DNA of 64,000 nucleotides from Acidimicrobiia bacterium (GTDB lineage: Bacteria > Actinomycetota > Acidimicrobiia > IMCC26256 > JAMXLJ01): positions 1-64,000 of the forward strand of contig JAMXLJ010000172.1 in the NCBI GenBank assembly GCA_024281095.1, given 5' to 3'. Position numbers and translations under genes: made by a program. Positions 1 to 8,323 of this stretch are shown here, in pieces; the stretch's first letter is position 1, and each line of letters opens with the position of its first letter. The notes beneath the pieces were generated by a model. It was not told the origin of the DNA and ran no database searches. It was given only the letters and a program-made list of their open reading frames with translations.

Positions 1-2
1 TC

Positions 3-440
3 ACGGGCGGCGCAACGATGTTCGCGATCAGCGCGGAGCAGGGCTCGGTGCCCGACGAGGTCATCGGGCAACTGATGGGCGGCGACAACATCGGTGACGA
101 CCCGCAGGCTGCATGGGCCAAGGCCGCGGACCGGGCGATGGCCGCGTTCAGGACGCCGGGCGTGCTCGACAAGATGGTGAAACTGCCGTTTGGTGAGATG
201 CCCGCAGGCATCGCGCTCAACATCGCGATCTTCGACGTCTTGACCCACGCAGTCGACATCGCCCGCTCGACCGGCCAGACCGTCGACGAGACCGAGCTCG
301 TCGAGACCGCCCTCGGGCTCGGCCGGCAGATGGTGGGGCCCGAACTGCGCCAGCCGGGGGTCTTCGACGCCGAGCAGCCCGTCGCCGACGATGCGCCGCC
401 GGTCGACCGCCTGCTCGCGTTCGCCGGACGCCGCGTCTGA
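3..440 (+). CDS. TIGR03086-family protein, 5' end outside window
   Basis: This is the C-terminal part of a TIGR03086-type protein, a relative of the mycothiol-dependent maleylpyruvate isomerase/DinB fold. The frame is open from the first bases, so the ATG at 18 is probably internal. The segment DVLTHAVDIARSTGQ carries the His-x3-Asp expected for metal binding in this fold, and the end DDAPPVDRLLAFAGRRV matches the usual family C-terminus. A full-length paralogue lies at 1313-1903 on the other strand. Members are mostly uncharacterised actinobacterial proteins, so the substrate is unknown. Alternative names would be DinB-family or maleylpyruvate isomerase-like protein. Confidence 0.75.
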   Translation, partial: TGGATMFAISAEQGSVPDEVIGQLMGGDNIGDDPQAAWAKAADRAMAAFRTPGVLDKMVKLPFGEMPAGIALNIAIFDVLTHAVDIARSTGQTVDETELVETALGLGRQMVGPELRQPGVFDAEQPVADDAPPVDRLLAFAGRRV

Positions 441-582
441 GCGTGTGGCATCGCTGACGCCGCGTCAGGGCGTCGTTCTGGCGCGCGGTGGCAAGGACGG
501 AACAAGCTCACCGCATGAGCACTGTGCGGACGAAGCGGAGCTCCGCTCGGCGTAGCCCGCGGCAGTGGGAGCGGAGGGAGCC

Positions 583-1308
583 ATGACGTCGTCGAAGCCG
601 GCCGCGCACCTTGCCTTCCTCTGCCCGATGCCGATGGAGCTGCGCCCCGTCGTCAAGAAGCTGTCCCTGCAGAAGACGACGGTGGGCGACGTGACGGTCT
701 GGCGAGGGACGCTCGACGGCCGCGATGTCGTCGCGATCCAGACCGGCATGGGCACGCCACTCGCGCGCGCGGCAATCGAACGTCTCCTCGACGAGATGGA
801 CGTCGAGCGGGTCGTCGTCGTGGGGATCACCGGCGCGGTCGAGAACGTGACGCCGATCGGCACGATCGTGATCCCCGAGATCGTCGTGAACTCGAACACG
901 AGCGTCGAGTACCGACACGACCCGCTCGGGGACCACGAGCCACGGGGCGTGATGTGGACGACCGACGAGCTCATCACCGATCTCGAGCGCATCGCCGGGC
1001 TGCGCGAACGCGGGGTCATCTCGCTCGACATGGAGACCGCCGCGATCGCCGAGGTGTGCGAACGCGAAGGCATTCCGTGGTCGGTGTTCCGCGTGATCAG
1101 CGACCGCGCCACCGACGGAAGCGTCGACGAAGAGGTCTTCCGCATGAGCAACCAGGACGGGTCACCGAACCCGCGCGCGGTAGCCCGCTACTTCCTGACC
1201 CATCCCGGCCGGATCCCGCAGATGATGCGGCTCGCACGCGGCGCGAAGCTCGCGACCGAACGGGCCGCCGACGTCGCGATCGACGCGGCCCGTCAAGTGC
1301 CCGCCTGA
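583..1308 (+). CDS. 5'-methylthioadenosine/S-adenosylhomocysteine nucleosidase-like protein
   Basis: A 241-residue member of the purine nucleoside phosphorylase/MTAN fold, predicted to cleave the N-glycosidic bond of a nucleoside such as MTA, SAH or futalosine. Support comes from the early GMGTPLARAA loop, the SLDMETAAIA segment (Met150-Glu151, ribose-binding) and the ISDRATD motif with the likely catalytic acid Asp174. The ATG at 583 is preferred over the in-frame GTG at 565 because GGAGGGA at 574-580 is a good ribosome binding site for it. Two TIGR03086 paralogues flank the gene. The exact substrate cannot be read from sequence. MetH elsewhere in the window would make SAH/MTA salvage useful, but that is inference. 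Confidence 0.8.
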   Translation: MTSSKPAAHLAFLCPMPMELRPVVKKLSLQKTTVGDVTVWRGTLDGRDVVAIQTGMGTPLARAAIERLLDEMDVERVVVVGITGAVENVTPIGTIVIPEIVVNSNTSVEYRHDPLGDHEPRGVMWTTDELITDLERIAGLRERGVISLDMETAAIAEVCEREGIPWSVFRVISDRATDGSVDEEVFRMSNQDGSPNPRAVARYFLTHPGRIPQMMRLARGAKLATERAADVAIDAARQVPA

Positions 1309-1312
1309 GCTG

Positions 1313-1903
1313 TCAACGAGCCGGCGGCGACCAGGCCGGGTCGCGGCCGGCGAGTGCGACGACCCGATCGATCAGCGGCGCGTCGTCGGCGACCTCGACC
1401 GGCGGTCCGAACGGTCCGTTCGGCTGCGTCGCGCCGGACGCGGTGAACCGGGTCAAGAAGCCGTGTACGGCCTCCAACGACTCGGCGTCGCACGTGTACG
1501 GCTGCCCCGTCGCGCGAGCCACGTCCCAACCGTGGACCACCAGCTCGTCGAGCGCGACGAGACCCGCGGTCTCGCCGGGCAGCTCGACGCCGCCGGCCTG
1601 CGTCATACCGGTCCACGCCTGCGGGTCGCGCCACGCTTCGGCGAGGTCGGTGAGATGCCGCATGGTCTTCGAGCGGAACCGCCCGTCGAGGCGCGATGCA
1701 TCACCGGATGGCGCACCGGCAGTCGCGCCGCCCAGCTCCTTACGTGCCGCCGCGGTCAGCCCGAGGCTCAGCCCGTCGACGTGGTCGACGAGGTCGCCGA
1801 GCGTGTAGGCGCGGCACGGCGTGGGCGCCTGCAGCTGGTCGTCGGCCACGCCGGTGAGCAGCTCGGCCATCCGGCGGGCCGCCGGGGTCAGGTCGACGGT
1901 CAT
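1313..1903 (-). CDS. TIGR03086-family metal-binding protein
   Basis: A full-length 196-residue TIGR03086 protein. It begins with LTPAARRMAELLTGV and has the four-helix DinB-like pattern: GDLVDHVDG near residue 50 supplies one histidine and DELVVHGWDVARATGQ supplies the second H-x3-D pair, and it ends with DDAPLIDRVVALAGRDP. The ATG is preceded by GAGGAG about 8 nt upstream. The 3' end lies 4 bp from the nucleosidase gene on the opposite strand. It is clearly related to the truncated protein at the start of the window. The reaction is unknown. Mycothiol- or other thiol-linked transfer is plausible only by family analogy. Confidence 0.8.
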   Translation of the reverse strand: MTVDLTPAARRMAELLTGVADDQLQAPTPCRAYTLGDLVDHVDGLSLGLTAAARKELGGATAGAPSGDASRLDGRFRSKTMRHLTDLAEAWRDPQAWTGMTQAGGVELPGETAGLVALDELVVHGWDVARATGQPYTCDAESLEAVHGFLTRFTASGATQPNGPFGPPVEVADDAPLIDRVVALAGRDPAWSPPAR

Positions 1904-2027
1904 TCGGGACGCTCCTCGGCGCGGGACATGTCACCGATGAAGACCGGCGTTGGGGTCGGGATTCATCGGTTCCTGCACGGTGGGACACGTTTCACCAGGG
2001 TGCCAAAGGGTGAGACCCGCAATCGAG

Positions 2028-2675
2028 ATGAGGACCACCCGCCTGGAAGCATTCAGCGACGCCGTCTTCGCGATCGCAACGACGTTGCTCGTGCTCGACC
2101 TGCACGTGCCCCGGGGCGCCAAGGACCTCGGCTCGGCCCTTGGTGAGCAGTGGCCCGTCTACGCCGCGTACGCCCTCAGCTTCCTCACGATCGGCATCGT
2201 CTGGATCAATCACCACGCGATCTTCGACCACGTCAAGGCGGTGGACCGGCTCACCCTTGCGCTCAACCTCGTGTTCCTGTTGGTCATCGCGCTGATCCCC
2301 TTCCCAACCGCGCTGCTCGCCGAGTACCTGCAGGCGCCGGGCTGGTCGGGCCACCTGGCGGCGCTCGTGTTCGCGGGCCTCATGACGGCCATGGCGGTGC
2401 TCTTCTGCGCCGTGTGGTGGCACATCTCACGCGCCGAGCATCTCGGCTGCGATCTCGAGCGACCTCTGGTGCGCACCATGACACGCCAGTACCTCGCCGG
2501 TACCGCCGTGTACGCCGTGGCCTTGCCGGTCGCGTTCGTCAGCACCCTCGCGACGCTCGTGCTCTACGCGGGGGTGCTGATGTTCTACGTCAGTGAACCG
2601 GTCGAGCTCGCCCGTGCGCACCGCAGGCAGCCCACGATTCCCGGCGGATCGCTCACGGACCGGGTTGCGCCGTGA
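2028..2675 (+). CDS. TMEM175 (DUF1211) family potassium channel-like membrane protein
   Basis: About 215 residues with six hydrophobic segments. The N-terminus MRTTRLEAFSDAVFAIATTL contains the RxxxFSDxVFAIAxT signature of the TMEM175 filter helix. Bacterial members of about 200 residues form tetrameric K+ leak channels. The ATG at 2028 is chosen because it places this signature at the very start. An upstream ATG at 1950 would add 26 non-conserved residues. The 3' end overlaps the convergent lipoprotein gene by 23 bp. Ion selectivity is inferred from the family only. Confidence 0.85.
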   Translation: MRTTRLEAFSDAVFAIATTLLVLDLHVPRGAKDLGSALGEQWPVYAAYALSFLTIGIVWINHHAIFDHVKAVDRLTLALNLVFLLVIALIPFPTALLAEYLQAPGWSGHLAALVFAGLMTAMAVLFCAVWWHISRAEHLGCDLERPLVRTMTRQYLAGTAVYAVALPVAFVSTLATLVLYAGVLMFYVSEPVELARAHRRQPTIPGGSLTDRVAP

Positions 2676-4041
2676 CGGTGAGCGGGTTCGTGGCCTGCGA
2701 GGCGTGCAGCGCAGCGTCGGCGGCGCTGCGACCCGGCGACTCGTAGAACATCGAATCAGTAGCGCTGAGCGACGCCGCCGTACCGAGGTGCGGGTCGGTG
2801 CTCGGGATACTGCTCGTGATGCGCAGCCCGCTCGCACCGAGGGCGACGGCGTCGCCGGTGCACTGCGTCGTGGGATTGGTGTCGTTGTCCTCGTACCAGT
2901 TCGTGATCGTGATCGGCGACACCGTCGTTTCCAGCGTGTGCACATGCGTCAGCGCGCCTTGGGGACCGTCGACCTTGTCCCACTGCTGACGGCCCGCGGT
3001 GAGCGTGTCGGGCTTGCCGTCGATCGTGACACCCGTGGTGTTGAGGCTGTTCGAGTACGTCATCCCGCGCGCCGCGTTGCTGTAGTCGAAGAAGTTCATG
3101 ACACCCGGTATCTGGTGCACGCGCAGGTTCGTCACGACGTCCTCACGCTGCGCATAGAAGATGTGGGTGCGCTCGGTGTACGGGCCACTGTTCGCGCCGA
3201 TGAAGCTGCGGATCGCACGGACAGGTCCCGAGATGTTCGCCAGGAACGCGCCTTCGCCCGCGTCGAACGTGTCCTCACTACGCACGCACTGGCCCGGAGC
3301 GAACAACTCCTTCTGCCGGTCGAGGATGTCGACACCGGACGCACCGGGAGCATTCACGGTGAGACCGTCGTCGAGCCACCGGTCGTGGAACGCACGCGTG
3401 TAGAAGTTGGTCTGCACCGACGAGGTCTCGGGGTTCGGGCCCGCCGAGAGCTTGTACGTGGTCTTGTAGGCACCGGACGTCAACTGGAACGAGTAGATCA
3501 CGTAATGCCGGCCCGCGTCGGGTGACAGCGAGTTCGACGAGCGGCGGAACAGGTACGTCGACGACTGGTGCCCGTCGCGCGGATCGCCGACCGTCAGGTG
3601 CACACCGCTGCCGTGCACGACACCGGGCGGCTCAGTCGCCGGTGCCACGTCGCCCGTGTCGGCGGCCATGAAGGCGATCTCGTCGAGGTCGCCGAGCACA
3701 CCGCTGCCGCCGCCGACGAACGTGTTCGGGTCCGCGTAGACCGTCACCATGACCGGGTTGGTCGTGTTGGCCGGCTGGTTGTACGCGGTGTTCAACTCGA
3801 TCGTCTTGCGTTGGTCGACCTGGACGGGCACCTGCGTCCACGCGCCGTTCCGCCACGAGAACGCGACGATGTCGCCGACGGCCGCTCCTTCGAGCGCGGC
3901 CACCTGCGCGCCCGTGACCACGACCGGGTCGGCTTGCCGGTCGGCCAGCGATGCCGGCGCGGCCGGTGGTGCGGTAGTGCACGCGCCGAGGAACAGGAGG
4001 ACGGCGGACGCGGTGGTGACCGCGCGAAGCGCTCGATTCAC
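2653..4041 (-). CDS. secreted lipoprotein of unknown function
   Basis: A 462-residue protein with a GTG start and a type II signal peptide. Its hydrophobic stretch AVLLFLGAC gives a lipobox with Cys21, so it is probably anchored to the outer face of the membrane. The mature part has no catalytic motif I recognise. It contains a GGGSGVLGDLDEIAFMA segment near residue 115 and many short beta-strand-like runs. A TACGTT box 8 nt upstream of the GTG suggests a leaderless message. The gene stands alone on this strand, divergent from the sirtuin and convergent with the TMEM175 gene. Confidence 0.7.
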   Translation of the reverse strand: MNRALRAVTTASAVLLFLGACTTAPPAAPASLADRQADPVVVTGAQVAALEGAAVGDIVAFSWRNGAWTQVPVQVDQRKTIELNTAYNQPANTTNPVMVTVYADPNTFVGGGSGVLGDLDEIAFMAADTGDVAPATEPPGVVHGSGVHLTVGDPRDGHQSSTYLFRRSSNSLSPDAGRHYVIYSFQLTSGAYKTTYKLSAGPNPETSSVQTNFYTRAFHDRWLDDGLTVNAPGASGVDILDRQKELFAPGQCVRSEDTFDAGEGAFLANISGPVRAIRSFIGANSGPYTERTHIFYAQREDVVTNLRVHQIPGVMNFFDYSNAARGMTYSNSLNTTGVTIDGKPDTLTAGRQQWDKVDGPQGALTHVHTLETTVSPITITNWYEDNDTNPTTQCTGDAVALGASGLRITSSIPSTDPHLGTAASLSATDSMFYESPGRSAADAALHASQATNPLTVTAQPGP

Positions 4042-4049
4042 GAGTCGTC

Positions 4050-4055
4050 AACGTA
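4050..4055 (-). promoter_or_regulatory. -10 box of the lipoprotein gene
   Basis: TACGTT, reading on the minus strand, ends 8 nt before the GTG at 4041. This spacing puts the transcription start at or next to the start codon, as in leaderless actinobacterial genes. Confidence 0.45.
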
Positions 4056-4099
4056 GCGGGCACATGCCGCGTCCGCCATGGAGGGCGCCGAACGACCGG

Positions 4100-4105
4100 T
4101 AACCT
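4100..4105 (+). promoter_or_regulatory. -10 box of the sirtuin gene
   Basis: TAACCT followed by 7 nt and the GTG start at 4113. There is no Shine-Dalgarno sequence between them, which fits leaderless transcription. Confidence 0.45.
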
Positions 4106-4112
4106 CGGCCCT

Positions 4113-4874
4113 GTGGCCGCGAACGTCGATCTCGACATTGTCGCGGGGTGGTTGCGAGACGCCCGCAACGTCGTGGTGCTGACCGGCGCCGGCATCTCCA
4201 CGGAGTCAGGCATCCCCGACTTCCGCGGCCCCGACGGCGTGTGGACGAAGAATCCCGCCGCGGAGAAGACCGCGACATTGTCGCACTACGTCGCCGATCC
4301 CGAGGTCCGGCGCCTGTCGTGGCGCAACCGCGTCGAGAGCCCGATGTGGCGGGCGGAGCCGAACGCCGCGCACCGCGCGCTCGCCCACCTCGAGCGCAAG
4401 GGACGGCTCGACACGCTCGTCACGCAGAACGTCGACGGCCTGCACCAGAAGGCCGGCACGTCACCGGAGATCGTGGTCGAGATCCACGGCAACGTGCACG
4501 AGGTGGTGTGCCTCGCCTGCGAGTGGCGGGGCCCGATGGAGGAGACACTCGACCGGGTGCGCGCCGGTGAGGACGACCCCGCGTGCGTGTCGTGCGGTGG
4601 GATGTTGAAGTCGGCGACGATCTCGTTCGGACAGAACCTCGTCCCGGAGGATCTCGCGCGAGCACAGCGCGCAGCCGCACGTTGCGACCTGTTCCTCGCG
4701 CTCGGCACGTCGCTCGGGGTCTATCCCGCGGCCGCCCTCCCCGACGTCGCGCTCACCAACGGCGCCCGGCTCGTCATCATGAACGCGCAGGAGACGCCCT
4801 TCGACCCCGTCGCCGATGCCGTGTCACGCGACCAGCTCGGCACGGTGCTCCCCGACCTCGTCGCCCGCGTCTGA
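4113..4874 (+). CDS. NAD-dependent protein deacylase, Sir2 family
   Basis: A 253-residue sirtuin that removes acyl groups from lysines using NAD+. The canonical motifs are GAGISTESGIPDFRG (residues 25-39), TQNVDGLH (104-111), the catalytic His125 in IHGN, and a zinc ribbon with Cys133, Cys136, Cys158 and Cys161. Further on, ATISFGQNLVPE and LGTSLGVYPAA match the NAD pocket. The GTG start is placed 7 nt after a TAACCT box. It stands alone between a divergent lipoprotein gene and the MoeB-like gene. Acyl preference (acetyl or longer) is not predicted: the Class III Tyr/Arg pair is not obvious here. Confidence 0.92.
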   Translation: MAANVDLDIVAGWLRDARNVVVLTGAGISTESGIPDFRGPDGVWTKNPAAEKTATLSHYVADPEVRRLSWRNRVESPMWRAEPNAAHRALAHLERKGRLDTLVTQNVDGLHQKAGTSPEIVVEIHGNVHEVVCLACEWRGPMEETLDRVRAGEDDPACVSCGGMLKSATISFGQNLVPEDLARAQRAAARCDLFLALGTSLGVYPAAALPDVALTNGARLVIMNAQETPFDPVADAVSRDQLGTVLPDLVARV

Positions 4875-4976
4875 TCGCGGACCCCTTCGGGAATAGCCGA
4901 CCGGTGAGGTAGGGTTTCAATTGCCTGGTGCGCCCGACACCGCGCGCCACGAAGTCGTCGATCGGGAGATCCGTCA

Positions 4977-6161
4977 ATGCCGAGCTTCCGTGAGCTCCTC
5001 GCCAAGACCAAGGCCAACATCCGCGAGATCGACCCGGCCGAGGCCGAGCAGCGCTTGGGTGACGCGACCTTCCTCGACGTCCGCGAGCTCGACGAGTGGG
5101 AGCAGGGCATGGTGCCCGGCGCGGTGTTCATCCCCCGCGGCCACCTCGAGAGCCAGGTCGAGAGCCGGATCACCGACCGGGACGCGCCGGTCGTCGTCTA
5201 CTGCGCGGGCGGCACGCGCTCCGCGTTCGCGGCCGAGACCCTGCAGAGCCTCGGCTACCACGACGTCGTGTCGATGGCCGGCGGCTTCGGCCGGTGGAAG
5301 AACGAGGGCCGGCCGTGGATCACACCCGCAGTGCTCACCCCCGAGCAGCGCAACCGCTACCACCGCCACATCCTGCTGCCCGAGGTGGGCGAGGCGGGCC
5401 AGCAGAAGCTCCTGCAGAGCAAGGTGCTGCTGCTCGGCGCGGGCGGCCTCGGATCGCCGGCGGCGCTGTACCTCGCCGCGGCCGGCGTCGGCACGATCGG
5501 CATCGTCGACATGGACGTCGTCGACGCGTCGAACCTGCAGCGCCAGATCCTGCACAACGTCGATCGCATCGGCGAGCGCAAGGTCGACTCGGCCAAGAAG
5601 ACGCTCACGCAGCTGAACCCCGACGTCGACGTCGTCACCTACGACGTTCGCCTCGGCGCCGACAACGTGCTCGACATCATCGACGGCTACGACGTGATCG
5701 TCGACGGCGCCGACAACTTCCCCGTGCGGTACCTGCTCAACGACGCATCGTTGCTGAAGCGGATCCCGGTCGTGCACGGCTCGATCTTCCGGTTCGAGGG
5801 CCAGGTCACCGTGTTCGACCCCTACAACGGCCCGTGCTACCGCTGCCTGCTTCCCGAGCCGCCGCCGCCGGAGCTCGCGCCGAGCTGCGCCGAGGCCGGT
5901 GTGCTCGGCGTGCTGCCGGGGATCGTCGGGTCGGTGCAGGCGCTCGAGGCCATCAAGCTGATTCTCGACCTCGGCGACCCGTTGCGGGGCCGGCTCCTCG
6001 CCTATGACGCGCTCGAACAGAGCTTCCGCACCTTCAAGGTGCGCCGCGACCCGAAGTGCCCGGCCTGTGGCGAGGACGCCGCGCCGATCGTCATCGCCGA
6101 GTACGACGAACACTGCCTCCCCCACGCGGTGCTCGCCGACGGAGCGACCGTCGGACACTGA
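4977..6161 (+). CDS. rhodanese-MoeB/ThiF fusion, sulfur-carrier adenylyltransferase
   Basis: A 394-residue two-domain protein. Residues 1-115 form a rhodanese domain with FLDVRELDEW and the active-site loop YCAGGTRS (Cys76). Residues 120-394 form an E1-like adenylyltransferase: RYHRHILLPEVG, nucleotide loop GAGGLGS (154-160), DVVDASNLQRQILH, and two Cys pairs (CYRC and CPAC) for zinc. It should adenylate the C-terminal Gly-Gly of a small sulfur carrier (MoaD, ThiS, CysO or similar) and pass sulfur from the rhodanese cysteine. The usual actinobacterial MoeZ has the domains in the opposite order. CGGGAGATC lies upstream of the ATG, and a TAGGGT box is at 4912-4917. No carrier protein gene is nearby. 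Confidence 0.88.
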   Translation: MPSFRELLAKTKANIREIDPAEAEQRLGDATFLDVRELDEWEQGMVPGAVFIPRGHLESQVESRITDRDAPVVVYCAGGTRSAFAAETLQSLGYHDVVSMAGGFGRWKNEGRPWITPAVLTPEQRNRYHRHILLPEVGEAGQQKLLQSKVLLLGAGGLGSPAALYLAAAGVGTIGIVDMDVVDASNLQRQILHNVDRIGERKVDSAKKTLTQLNPDVDVVTYDVRLGADNVLDIIDGYDVIVDGADNFPVRYLLNDASLLKRIPVVHGSIFRFEGQVTVFDPYNGPCYRCLLPEPPPPELAPSCAEAGVLGVLPGIVGSVQALEAIKLILDLGDPLRGRLLAYDALEQSFRTFKVRRDPKCPACGEDAAPIVIAEYDEHCLPHAVLADGATVGH

Positions 6162-6220
6162 GCGAACCGCAAGCTGAGACGCCCTGGCGCCGACGGCGAC
6201 ACGGGGCGACAATCACGCGC

Positions 6221-6673
6221 ATGTACACGACCATCGTGGTGGGCACCGACGGGTCGGAGCGGGCGGGCGTCGCGGTGCGTCAGGCGACGGAGCTCGCGGG
6301 ATTGACGGGAGCAGCGTTGCACGTGGTTCACGCGTATCAACCGGTGAACGTGAGCCAGGTTGCGATGGCCGCGGCTTCGGGGGCGCAGACCGTCGACATG
6401 GAAGCGACGAACGCCGGCCTCGCGCTCGACAGCGAGCGCATCGTCGACAACGGCGCCACGAACTGCCGACGACAAGGTATCGACGTGAAGACGCACTCCC
6501 GAGCGGGTGACCCGGCGGAGGTGCTGCTCGACGTGGCGACCGAACTCCGTGCCGATCTGATCGTGATCGGCAACCGCGGCATGACCGGTGTGCGGCGGTT
6601 CGTGTTGGGCAGTGTCCCGAACAAGATCTCGCATCACTGCCCCTGCAGCCTCCTCGTCGTCGATACGAGTTGA
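6221..6673 (+). CDS. universal stress protein, UspA family
   Basis: A 150-residue single-domain Usp. MYTTIVVGTDGSERAGVAV is the first beta strand and ATP-binding Asp, and GNRGMTGVRRFVLGSV is the G-2x-G-9x-G-S ATP-binding loop of the nucleotide-binding subclass. The final strand CPCSLLVVD is typical. The ATG at 6221 is chosen because the domain starts exactly there. It ends in front of a strong hairpin that separates it from the convergent pepA. It probably binds ATP in stress or stationary phase. There is no sequence clue to the signal. Confidence 0.9.
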   Translation: MYTTIVVGTDGSERAGVAVRQATELAGLTGAALHVVHAYQPVNVSQVAMAAASGAQTVDMEATNAGLALDSERIVDNGATNCRRQGIDVKTHSRAGDPAEVLLDVATELRADLIVIGNRGMTGVRRFVLGSVPNKISHHCPCSLLVVDTS

Positions 6674-6688
6674 CTGGTCGCACTCGCT

Positions 6689-6711
6689 GCGGGCCGGGAT
6701 ACCCGGCCCGC
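6689..6711. terminator. hairpin between convergent usp and pepA
   Basis: A perfect 10-bp GC stem (GCGGGCCGGG / CCCGGCCCGC) with a 3-nt ATA loop lies between two convergent genes. There is no T-tract on either side, which is common for actinobacterial terminators. It could serve both strands. Confidence 0.6.
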
Positions 6712-6789
6712 GGACGCTCGCCGCTCCTGCGCCAACAGAGGCGCACGCCGGGGGATGGCACCTCCTACGTCGCGTGGCGCGAGCGCGAC

Positions 6790-8283
6790 CTATGAAGACG
6801 GCTTGCTGAAGGTGGTGACGAGCTCGATGAGCGTGCGCACACCGAAGCCGGTGCCGCCCTTCACCACGTAGCCGTCGTCGCTGCTCGCCCGCGCCGGGCC
6901 CGCGATGTCGAGATGGGCCCACGGCACGCCGTTCGTGAACTCCTTGAGGAACAAGCCGGCGGTGAGCGCGCCGCCGTATCCGCCGCCGCTGACGTTCTTC
7001 ACGTCGGCGACCTCGGAGTCGAGCAGCTTTCGGTATTCCTGCGGCAGCGGCAGCGGCCAGACCGACTCGCCGACACGGTCGGCCGCGCCGCGCACCTGCG
7101 TGATCCACTCGTCGTTGTTGCCCATGAGGCCGGCGACCTTCTCGCCCAACGCGACGACGCAGGCGCCCGTGAGGGTGGCGAGGTCGATGATGGCGTCGGG
7201 CTTGGCCTCGTATGCGAGCGACAACGCGTCCGCGAGGATGAGGCGGCCTTCGGCGTCGGTGTTGAGCACCTCGACCGTCTTGCCGTTGCGAATCGTCAAC
7301 ACGTCGCCCGGACGGATCGCGTGGCCGCTCGGCATGTTCTCCACCAACGGCAGGTACGCGACGACCTTGTTCTTGACGCCGAGATCCGACAGCACCGACA
7401 TCGCGGCCGCGACCGCCGCTGCGCCCGACATGTCGGTCTTCATCGTCTCCATGCCGCCGGCCGTCTTGATCGAGAGCCCGCCGGAGTCGAAGACGACGCC
7501 CTTGCCCACGAGCGCGATCGAGCCCCGCGCCCCGGCCGGCGCATACGTCACCTGCACGAACCGGGGCTCCTGGTCGGACCCCTGGGCCACGCCGGCGACG
7601 CCGCCCATGCGCTCGCGGAGGATCTGCGTGCGGTCGAGCACCTTCACGGTGACGCCCTTGCCCCGCAGCAACTTACGGATCGCGTCCGCGAGTGCGGCCG
7701 GCGACTTCGCCGCGCTGGGCTCGTTCACCGCGTCGCGCGCCCAGGTCACCGCGTCGGAGACGCGCGCGCCGCGGTCGAGGCCGGCCTGCACGGACGCGCC
7801 GCCCTGCGTGATCACGGTCACCCGCGCCAGCTTCGACGCCTTGGCGTCGCCCTTGTACTTGAGGAACTGGTACGACCCGAGCGCGACGCCTTCGGCAAGC
7901 GCCTGCGCGACCGCGGCACGGTCGAGGCTGTCCGGAAGCGCGTCGACGAGCGTGGTCGCGGCCGATTGCACCTTCGATGCGCGTCGCGCCAGCGTCGCAC
8001 CCGCGTTGCGCACACCGTCGAGGCCGACCTGGTCGCGCTCACCCATCCCGAGGAGCACGACGGCCTTCGCACCGAGCCGGCCACCCGCCGGTACGGCGAG
8101 GGCTTCGCCGGGCGAGCCGTCGAAGCCGACCTCCTCCATGAACCCGGCGAGCGTTCCGCCGAGCGCCTCGTCGACCGCGGCGGCGCCGGCGCCGAGGGCG
8201 CGACCCGAGAACACGGGAACCGCGAGCAGGTCGGCCTTCACGCGACCGGCGTCGGTCTTGGTGGCTCGGAATGTGATCGACAA
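6790..8283 (-). CDS. pepA: leucyl aminopeptidase, M17 family (PepA)
   Basis: A 497-residue cytosolic aminopeptidase that removes N-terminal residues, with two active-site metals. The catalytic domain is intact: Lys261 and Asp266 in GKGVVFDSGGLSIK, Lys273, Asp284 in KTDMSGAAAV, and NTDAEGRLILADAL with Asp343, Glu345 and catalytic Arg347. Residues 1-170 are the variable N-terminal domain. The frame is open far upstream, but the TTG at 8283 is the likely start: GGAGG lies 5 nt before it and the product has the usual length of about 500. The cobalamin adenosyltransferase gene on the same strand ends 40 bp upstream, so cotranscription is possible. Confidence 0.93.
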   Translation of the reverse strand: MSITFRATKTDAGRVKADLLAVPVFSGRALGAGAAAVDEALGGTLAGFMEEVGFDGSPGEALAVPAGGRLGAKAVVLLGMGERDQVGLDGVRNAGATLARRASKVQSAATTLVDALPDSLDRAAVAQALAEGVALGSYQFLKYKGDAKASKLARVTVITQGGASVQAGLDRGARVSDAVTWARDAVNEPSAAKSPAALADAIRKLLRGKGVTVKVLDRTQILRERMGGVAGVAQGSDQEPRFVQVTYAPAGARGSIALVGKGVVFDSGGLSIKTAGGMETMKTDMSGAAAVAAAMSVLSDLGVKNKVVAYLPLVENMPSGHAIRPGDVLTIRNGKTVEVLNTDAEGRLILADALSLAYEAKPDAIIDLATLTGACVVALGEKVAGLMGNNDEWITQVRGAADRVGESVWPLPLPQEYRKLLDSEVADVKNVSGGGYGGALTAGLFLKEFTNGVPWAHLDIAGPARASSDDGYVVKGGTGFGVRTLIELVTTFSKPSS

Positions 8284-8288
8284 CGGGG

Positions 8289-8293
8289 CCTCC
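8289..8293 (-). promoter_or_regulatory. ribosome binding site deciding the TTG start of pepA
   Basis: GGAGG on the minus strand, 5 nt before the TTG at 8283. No ATG or GTG further upstream in this frame has a comparable site. Confidence 0.6.
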
Positions 8294-8323
8294 GGTGGGG
8301 TGAGGTCGGTGGAGTGGTTGACG

